NCBI GenBank assembly: GCA_021464415.1 | Contig: CM038469.1 | Coordinates: 9,898,501 to 9,962,500 of the forward strand | DNA from: Lonicera japonica | Taxonomy: Eukaryota > Streptophyta > Magnoliopsida > Dipsacales > Caprifoliaceae | Direction of reading: 5' to 3' | Length of the DNA: 64,000 bases | Part shown: one piece after another, positions 56,819-64,000 of the stretch | How positions within the stretch are numbered: the first letter of the stretch is position 1 | How the letters are laid out: the number at the start of each line of letters is the position of its first letter | The notes under the pieces: model-generated | Databases searched by the model: none | Told to the model about the DNA's origin: nothing | The model's input: only the letters and a program-made list of their open reading frames with translations | Made by a program: the position numbers and the translations under genes

Positions 56819-57889
56819 ATGACGACTTCACCAAATCACAATGCCACCCACGGGAGTTCCACCTCCGGGGAGTCAGTAGATGCAATCCGTGCCATGGCCC
56901 GAGAGTTGGCCAATGTGTTGGGACATATAGAACAACCCCAGAGTAGAGTCCAGGAGAATAGGGCTATGGTGGCCCTAGAGAAGTTCAAGAAGCTAGCCCC
57001 ACCTTCATTCAACGGGACGTCTGGTCCCGAGGCGGCAGAGTCCTGGCTCGATCAAATAGAGAGAGCCGTTGAAGTTATGACCTTACCCGATGACCTGAAG
57101 CTTAATTTGGGGACATACCAGCTGGTTGATCAAGCTGGTATCTGGTGGAGAACTGTGTCTAGAAGAGCGGACGCTCCTACCTCTTGGGAGCAATTTTCTC
57201 AACTATTCCTAGAGCGTTATTTCTCGTCGGTTCATCGGAGTCTGAAGAGAGATGAGTTCCGTTCCCTGATCCAAGGGAACATGTCGGTTTCGGAGTATGA
57301 AGTGAAATTTGAAAGTTTAAGTCGTTTTGACAAGAGTTTGGATAACGATCCCGAGGAAAAGATACGTTTATTCCTTAAAGGGTTGAAACCTTCGATTTGG
57401 GAGAAAGTATATCACCTGAATTACGGTAGTGTTGCCGAAGCCGTGAGGACAGCAATGAAGGTGGAGCAAGAAAGGATAAATGCCAGTAGGTTTCTCGACA
57501 AAAAGAGGGGTACTGAGGGAAAAAGGTCAGGTGGTCCGGGAAAGAGGTACAAGAGTGAGTCGGGATCCTCTAGTGGAAGTTACGGTAGAGGTCGGTCTAC
57601 GGGTCCGGGGAATGAAAATCAGGGGTTCCGAGAAAGAATCTGTTATGGGTGTGGTCAGCTGGGGCACTTCAAGAGAGAGTGTCCAAATGTGAGACGAGAA
57701 CAACAACCATCCCAGTCCTTTAACAGTCGGCCGCAGTTTAAAGGCTCAAGTCGCACGGGCGGCGAAGGACAATCCTTTTCTAGCACTCCGGGTAGTCAAG
57801 GCCGTGGGCAGAGTCAGAGCGGTCTCGTGGAGGTGGGAACTCATACTCTCGGGGTGGTGGCAGAACACAGGGTCGGGTCTACACGTTGA
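56819..57889 (+). CDS. Gag of the chromovirus element
   Basis: 356 residues from the ATG at 56819 ([20 protein letters not shown]), chosen because it is the first ATG after the short leader with coding-like context; an in-frame ATG at 56789 would add 10 residues. The retrotrans-gag domain covers about residues 60-230: [57 protein letters not shown] basic Gly/Ser-rich region follows, then one CCHC knuckle at residues 275-288 ([14 protein letters not shown]) that binds element RNA. No internal stop. Gag assembles the cytoplasmic particle. The stop TGA (57887-57889) overlaps the start of the pol frame, which is in a different register, so Pol would need frameshifting, re-initiation or an expression strategy not evident here. 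Confidence 0.93.
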   Translation: MTTSPNHNATHGSSTSGESVDAIRAMARELANVLGHIEQPQSRVQENRAMVALEKFKKLAPPSFNGTSGPEAAESWLDQIERAVEVMTLPDDLKLNLGTYQLVDQAGIWWRTVSRRADAPTSWEQFSQLFLERYFSSVHRSLKRDEFRSLIQGNMSVSEYEVKFESLSRFDKSLDNDPEEKIRLFLKGLKPSIWEKVYHLNYGSVAEAVRTAMKVEQERINASRFLDKKRGTEGKRSGGPGKRYKSESGSSSGSYGRGRSTGPGNENQGFRERICYGCGQLGHFKRECPNVRREQQPSQSFNSRPQFKGSSRTGGEGQSFSSTPGSQGRGQSQSGLVEVGTHTLGVVAEHRVGSTR

Positions 57890-60800
57890 CACAGTCAGAG
57901 CCGCCAGAGGTTAAAGTGATGGAAGGTACTATTTTATTCTTTAGTACCTGGGTTAAAGTTTTGTTTGACACTGGTGCTTCTCATTCTTTTATTTCACGTG
58001 CATTGGTTGATAGATTGGGATTGTATGTTGAATCATTGAATATACCTTTGTGGGTTGGTACACCCACGAGAAATCAAATTCGGTTGGGTTCCGTTTGTAA
58101 AAATTGTTCCTTGAGTTTTGGGGAGTCCTCGATAGAGTTTGATCTTATCATACTTGATATGGGGGATTATGATCTTATACTGGGAATGGATTGGTTAGCT
58201 ACTTTTCGCGCGGTAATTGATTGTTCTAGACGTCGGGTAACAATTCCACTGTCAGATAGTGAGATTTTGACTTTTCAATGTGAACCCGAGTCACTTGTCC
58301 CATGTGCATATTTTAAACCCAAAGAACAACGGAGTTACTTTGGGTGGTTGGCTAGCATTGTAGCACGAGAGGATGGCAGTCCTCGTCCTTCTGATCTTCC
58401 AGTGGTTAGGGAATTTCTTGATGTGTTTCCCGATGATCTTCCAGGTCTACCCCCACATCGGGAGGTGGACTTCTCTATTGATATTGTTCCAGGAACTACG
58501 CCTATATCTTTAGCTCCATATCGTATGGCTCCTGCTGAGTTGAAGGAACTGAAAACTCAAATTGATGAATTATTACGGAAAGGGTTCATTAGACCCAGTG
58601 TATCTCCGTGGGGGGCACTTGTTCTATTCGCTAAGAAGAAAGATGGGTCTTTGCGGTTATGTATAGATTATCGACAGCTGAATCGAGTCACTATTAAGAA
58701 CAAGTATCTGTTGCCTCGAATCGATGATTTGTTTGATCAACTGCAAGGTGCTGTCAGATTCTCTAAGATTGATCTTCGATCGGGCTATCATCAAATGTTA
58801 GTTCGAGAGGAAGACATTCCGAAAACGGCATTTCGTACTCGATATGGTCATTATGAGTTCTTGGTAATGCCATTCGGGTTAACGAATGCACCAGCTGCTT
58901 TTATGGACCTAATGAATCGTTTATACCGTCCGTATCTTGATCAGTTCGTGGTAGTTTTCATTGACGATATTCTTATCTATTCTATGTCTGATGAGGAGCA
59001 TGAGGATCATCTTCGCTTGGCTCTTCAAGTTCTTCGAGACCATAAGTTCTATGCAAAACTTAGCAAGTGTGACTTCTGGATGTCAGAAGTCAAATTCTTG
59101 GGACACGTTGTCTCGAGAGAGGGTATCTCCGTAGACCTGGCAAAAGTAGAAGCAGTGCTAAAGTGGGAGAGGCCTCGAAATGTTACCGAGGTTAGAAGTT
59201 TCTTGGGTTTGGCTGGGTATTATCGTCGGTTTGTCAAAGATTTCTCCCGTATAGCTTTACCGTTAACTCGCCTAACTCACAAAGGCGTTCAATTCGTGTG
59301 GGATGAATCATGTGAGAAAGCCTTCTTGGAGTTAAAAGATAGGCTTACTTCTGCTCCAGTTCTTATTTTACCCGAGCGAGGAAAGGGTTACACAATCTAT
59401 TGTGATGCTTCTAGGCTTGGTTTGGGTAGTGTCTTAATGCAGGAGGAGCATGTGGTGGCTTATGCTTCTCGATAACTCAAGCAACATGAGAAAAACTATC
59501 CCACTCATGATTTAGAGTTAGCAGTTGTTGTCTTTGCTCTAAAAATCTGGCGTCATTACTTATATGGTGAAAGATTTGAAGTCTATTCTGATCATAAAAG
59601 CCTGAAGTATATTTTTACTCAGAAAGATTTGAACCTTAGGCAACGTCGGTGGATAAAGTATTTGGAAGATTATGACTTTACTCTTCAATATCATCCAGGG
59701 AAGGCTAATGTGGTAGCCGATGCCTTAAGCCGAAAATCTCAAGGGTCGTTAGCCGCATTACGGTGTCGGGAATGGAGGTTGAGAGAAGAGTTACAACGAT
59801 ACAACCTGATGGTGAATTGTAATGAGAACCGAGCTTATTTGTGTAACATGATTGCCCAACCGGTAATCCAACAACAAGTGATAGATGCTCAATAGGCAGA
59901 TGAAGCGTTTCAGATAATACGTGATCATTTGGCCACGGAAGCTGAATATGGTGGGTATAAACTTGGAGTCGATGGGGGAATTCGGGTTCGGGATAGGTTG
60001 GTGGTACCGAACGATCCTGAACTTAGAAATGAAATTCTAAGTGAAGCTCACCATTCTAAATTTTCTATTCATCCCGGTGGTACAAAGATGTAACGGAACT
60101 TGTGTCGAAACTTCTGGTGGAATGGCATGAAGAAAGATGTCGCAAATTTTGTGAATAAGTGTATGACGTGTCAACTAATGAAGGTAGAACACCAAAGGCC
60201 TGCAGGACAACTCCAGCCATTACCCATTCCCGAGTGAAAGTGGAAACATGTTACCATGGATTTTGTTTCGGGGTTACCGAAGGCATTAGGGGGTCAAGAT
60301 ACAATTTGGGTGGTTGTCGATAGATTGACAAAGTCTGCTCACTTCCTTCCTATCCGAAACAACCAAAATGTGGAGAGCTTGGGAAAACTTTATGTTCGGG
60401 AGATAGTTAAACTCCATGGGGTTCCATTGACTATTGTATCAGATCGAGATCCTCGTTTTACATCTCGATTTTGGGAAAGTCTCCAAAGCGCTTTGGGAAC
60501 ACAGTTAAAATTTAGTACGGCATTCCACCCACAGACCGATGGCCAATCTGAGCGGGTTATCCAAATACTTGAAGATATGTTGAGAGCGTGTGTCCTCGAT
60601 TTTCAAGGAAACTGGATAGTGTACCTACCATTAGTCGAGTTTGCATATAACAATAGCTTCCAGGCTAGTATAGGCATGGCACCTTACGAAGCCCTTTACG
60701 GTCGTCCATGCAGATCCCCGATTTGCTGGTATGAAGTTGGGGAGAGAACCTTATTGGGTCCAGAGTTAGTAGAGCAAACTACCGAAAAGATTAAAACCAT

Positions 60801-61254
60801 TCGACAACATCTCCTTACCGCCCAGAGTCGACAGAAAAGTTATGCCGATAAGCGCCGTCGTCCATTGGAGTTCGAAGTTGGCAACCATGTGTTCTTGAAA
60901 ACCAAACCTCGTTTTGGTATTACGCGGTTTGGTAGGAAAGGAAAGCTATCTCCTCGATACATTGGGCCTTTTGAAATTCTTGAACGTATTGGGAATGTTT
61001 CATATCGTCTAGCCTTGCCGCCGAAGTTGTCAAATGTACACAATGTATTTCATGTATCAATGCTACGCCGATATGTACATGATCCTTCCCACATAGTACA
61101 ATGGGAAAATCTCGAGGTCGTAAATGACGGAACATACGAGACCCGCCCGATACAAATTTTAGACCGTCGAGATCAAGTGTTACGTAATAAAATTATTCCG
61201 TTAGTGAAGGTCCTGTGGTTGCATCACGGAGCCGAGGAGCGACGTGGGAGTTAG
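57886..61254 (+). pseudogene. Pol of the chromovirus element: protease, RT, RNase H, integrase; four stops and a frameshift
   Basis: One frame throughout. Counting from 57886, protease DTGAS is at residue 28; RT has [19 protein letters not shown] and the active site FIDD at 358-361; RNase H has YCDAS with Asp507. Integrase has the HHCC region HHSKFSIHPGG ... CMTC, then the catalytic triad Asp792, Asp853 and Glu889 (35 residues between the last two). The last part (RPIQILDRRDQVLRNKIIPL) is the start of a chromodomain. In-frame stops are TAA 59473, TAG 59893, TAA 60091 and TGA 60235. A one-base loss near 61235 cuts the chromodomain short; the usual tail continues in the next frame to about 61293. 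Three of the stops are explicable by C-to-T or G-to-A changes. This copy could move only with enzymes supplied from elsewhere. Confidence 0.93.
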
Positions 61255-61332
61255 AAATGGAAATACGTGAAAAATATCCCGAGTTGTTTAATTAATATGT
61301 AATGTCTAAATTTCGAGGACGAAATTTTATTT

Positions 61333-61344
61333 AGTGGGAGAGAT
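61333..61344 (+). other. Polypurine tract
   Basis: agtgggagagat immediately before the 3' LTR. Confidence 0.85.
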
Positions 61345-63790
61345 TGTAACATTCTGTATTTAAATTAATGTTAATTTTGTTATATTAACTCTTTTATATA
61401 TATTAGAATGATCGTTTTATGATTCGGGTGGTCCGAATGAATTTCGGTTGGTAAATAAGAAGTTTTGGGTTCTTTGTAATTCGTTAATTTGAGCTAACTT
61501 TGGGCTATCGTAATTCCTCCGTTATTTATCTGATTGAAGTTTTGCTTTCTCATGTCTCTAGTATTTGCATCATTCTACAACTTTCGTGTTTTGGCCGAAA
61601 GCTAATTCGTACTCCTCGTAGGTCAAAACAGGGCGCAAAGTAGGCGCGTCGCTAAATTCTGGTGGTTTAATAGTGTTCGGCAGAGCGCTGTCTTCGGTGA
61701 ATTTATGAGAAAAATGTGTCCATAATTTGAGAAACCTTTCTCTTAGAAAGTTTTATAGCATTGAAATACCTTTCCGTGGACATAAAGAACGCCTCAATCG
61801 GAGTTTCGAGTCAAAAGTTATGACCAAAACAAAAACAGTGCTCCAGAACCAAAAACCCACGCGCGAGTTACTGTAGCAACCGACTTAAGTTGCGTCAAAG
61901 CTCGTTTTGAGCTATTTTTTCACCATTTTCGAACCATCCTCTTCCACAAAACTCTAGAGAGTTCTAGAGAGAGAAATATAGGTGTTCTTGAGCAACTCTC
62001 ACCTATTTTCACTCCCGATCGAAGGATTAAGCATCGAAGAACATCCGAAACACTTCTTAGCTTGCTATTCATCATCTTCTACCTTGAGGACTCTTTGGGG
62101 AAGCTTGAAGCATCAAATTTTCTTCTTCCTTCTCACTCATAAACTGAGGTAGGGGTATTTTCTTTGTTTTTAAAACTTAATAAACTTGTTTATATGTTTT
62201 CAAATAGGTTTATACACATATGTTGGGTTCTTGCTTGATTATTGTTATTGGTAGTTAAATAACAAATTTTTGCCACTGTTTTGATTAAATTTGGGCAGAT
62301 TGGTGATGATAAAAGTGAAGTATCAAGTATGTATCTTAAAATATAGTTTAATACCTAACTTATGGCTTTGGAATTACCTAAAAAGGATAAGGAATGAATT
62401 TTTGGTGAATTTTACAAGATTGGTGTGCGGTATTGATTCCTACGCGGGAATCTTGAATACTTTCCTAGATATTCCAACGTCCACTCCATAACTTGAGTAA
62501 ATTCAATTGGTTAATGAATGGGGTTACTATGCTAATGTTTGATGATTAAGAATACTTGATTCGAGGCGATATATGCCATACATACTTGGTATGAAGAATT
62601 AATTGAACCAAATGAGATATCTCTTGATTGTATGTATGATATTGATTATGAAAGTGGTTTATTGGTAAATTCTCCATGCCAAAGGATATATGGTTGAATT
62701 GGTTAGAGTATATATGGCATATATTGCTTCATATGCACTATTATCATGTTATGCACGGTATACATATATACATGTCATCATTGTGTCAACCAAAGGCTCG
62801 AAAACTCTTATGGCAAGTTCTTGGATGGACTCGTGGATTCGTGATTTCTGACTTGGCAAGTTATCTCATGAAAGGCCTATATCATATCATATTGATTCGG
62901 AGAGCTTGTGTCTCTCGGAAATGACTCTTGGTGTGAATGTATAGTACTTGCCGGGATGAAAAAATAAGCAGGGCTCGGTGCCCTTGGGTTGAAAATCCCT
63001 AAACCCCTGGGGGAGCAACGTTTGGCCGCCTATAAGCCACCGGTGTGGAGCCCGGGAACCTAGGCAAATTGGCAAGGCACTATGGTTTTGCAATTATCTG
63101 TAATTATATGGGATCGGGGTGAATGATCCCAGGGCTATTGTTATCTATACTTGTGTGGGATCGGAACAATTGATCCCAGATTATGATATCTTGGCAGTAA
63201 TGGAATCTATTCATCAGTCAGGCTTTCTATTATACGGTAATCGGTTGACACGGGAGGTAACCTGCATTAGCACGTTCATGCATGATCACTTGATGAATTT
63301 TGAATTTCCTGTTGATATTATTGATATTACTATAGTCTAAAAGATATGTTTACAAACTTGATTTTTTTTAAACATATGCCTGGTACCCCCTACTGAGCAA
63401 ATGGCTCACCCCGATTTTTCTTTAAAAATATTTCAGGTACTCACGAGTCCCACGAGGACAAGGACACGATCGGGTCAGGGACGATATAGAGGCTCTGATA
63501 CTACGTGTATATTTTGGTTTACTGTGATGTATGTATATTTTTCCGGAAAGCCACGGCTAGCCCGAGGAGTTTATATACTTTGGTTATTCATATGGTTTGG
63601 ATTATGTGTACTTGATACATGCTGGAATGTATAATATGTTTGATGCCCTATGCAGCGTGATACTTGCTATATCTGTTGTTGTTGACTTATTTCTTTCTAT
63701 ATACCTATCTTAGTCTTACTAAGGTAGGTTAGTAACGCTCCAGGCCTTAATTACAGGCGTTATCCTATACATTAAGGCGGGGGTGTTACA
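61345..63790 (+). repeat. 3' LTR (2,446 bp)
   Basis: Same length and ends as the 5' LTR, with about 18 single-base differences by eye. Confidence 0.95.
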
Positions 63791-63795
63791 ACAAA
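63791..63795. repeat. TSD (acaaa), right copy
   Basis: Exact match to 54235-54239. Confidence 0.9.
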
Positions 63796-64000
63796 CCTCC
63801 CTCCACCTCAACCAATCTTACCCCTAAACCAGAATAAAAAACATTAGCCTTAACCAACAAAACAACCATTCCCAATGCAACCTTACCCATCAAAAAAATA
63901 TCACTAGCTGAGATATAAGCCAAAAGAGAGATGGGTTTAGGCTGCATTTGTGATAAGCCATACACTTAATGCCATAGATGTAAGAAATTCCAAATTTATC
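63796..64000 (+). pseudogene. Gag of the old gypsy element, continuation after the insertion
   Basis: The frame near the end reads IKKISLAEI-stop-AKREMGLGCICDKPY, which is the K.L(S/T)xAEMxxRRxKGLCxxCDxKxxxGH linker and zinc knuckle of this gypsy group in decayed form: the first Cys of the knuckle is Gly-Cys shifted and the final His is lost. It joins logically to 54239 once the younger element and one TSD copy are removed. The rest of the element lies beyond the window. Confidence 0.68.

Larger units (their letters stand above)
54240..63790 (+). mobile_element. Complete Ty3/gypsy chromovirus-type retrotransposon (9,551 bp)
   Basis: Two LTRs of identical length (2,446 bp) run TGTAACATTC to GTGTTACA, with a tRNA-iMet-type PBS, gag, a single long pol frame in the order protease, RT, RNase H, integrase, chromodomain-like end, a purine tract and a perfect 5-bp TSD (acaaa). 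Long LTRs, this PBS and a C-terminal chromodomain fit the Tekay/Del clade. I count about 18 differences between the LTRs, so insertion was recent. Despite this pol is broken in five places. Confidence 0.95.

Noticed and set aside
1..64000. tRNA, rRNA or other structured RNA genes
   Set aside because: I saw no cloverleaf with the A/B box pair and no rRNA text. The tRNA-like hits are primer-binding sites only.

Overview
The window is nuclear DNA of a flowering plant, most probably a eudicot: AT-rich, GT-AG spliced genes, CACTA transposons, and Ty1/copia and Ty3/gypsy LTR retrotransposons of plant types. I could not settle the species. Almost nothing is ordinary host gene. The only recognisable single-copy-type gene is the 5' part of a methylesterase (17003-17386). 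The rest is layered transposable elements, several with terminal repeats, target-site duplications (TSDs) and internal genes that can be read to the base.

Layout. 1-8500: LTR-like debris, two foldback elements and microsatellites. 8518-13226: a complete non-autonomous LTR element (TSD tatat) carrying a broken LOB-domain transcription-factor gene antisense to the element, with a small TIR element inside its 5' LTR. 13.2-16.9 kb: degraded ORFs of unknown family plus a foldback MITE. 17.0 kb: methylesterase fragment. 17.7-19.14 kb: right part of a CACTA transposon (C) with a broken Transposase_24 gene. 19.14-34.29 kb: a minus-strand copia element, split between RT and RNase H by a 10.5-kb CACTA element (A, TSD gtt), which is itself split by a 7-kb CACTA element (B, TSD aga). 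B holds an intact-looking five-exon TNPA/Transposase_24 gene. CACTA C cuts the same copia element about 390 bp further along.

36.35-49.91 kb: a large non-autonomous minus-strand gypsy element. The PBS matches what I recall of a tRNA-Arg end, as in the Ogre/Tat lineage. Only a gag remnant survives of its own genes. Its interior carries two antisense genes: a broken plant-mobile-domain (PMD) gene and a DUF7745-like gene. Clusters of a CCGTACGG-cored palindrome just upstream of a TATAAATAG box occur in both LTRs and upstream of both antisense genes. The 5' LTR is truncated, and about 155 bp of Helitron-like flank is repeated on both sides of the element. 50.0-53.0 kb is gene-free apart from one small TIR element.

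53.0-64.0 kb: an old gypsy element whose gag is split by a young, complete 9,551-bp chromovirus-type gypsy element (54240-63790, TSD acaaa). Its two 2,446-bp LTRs differ at about 18 sites by eye, yet pol has four in-frame stops and a frameshift near its end. The best candidates for something new are the shared palindromic promoter module, the two independent LTR elements carrying antisense host-type regulatory genes, and the long flank duplication around the 13.5-kb element.
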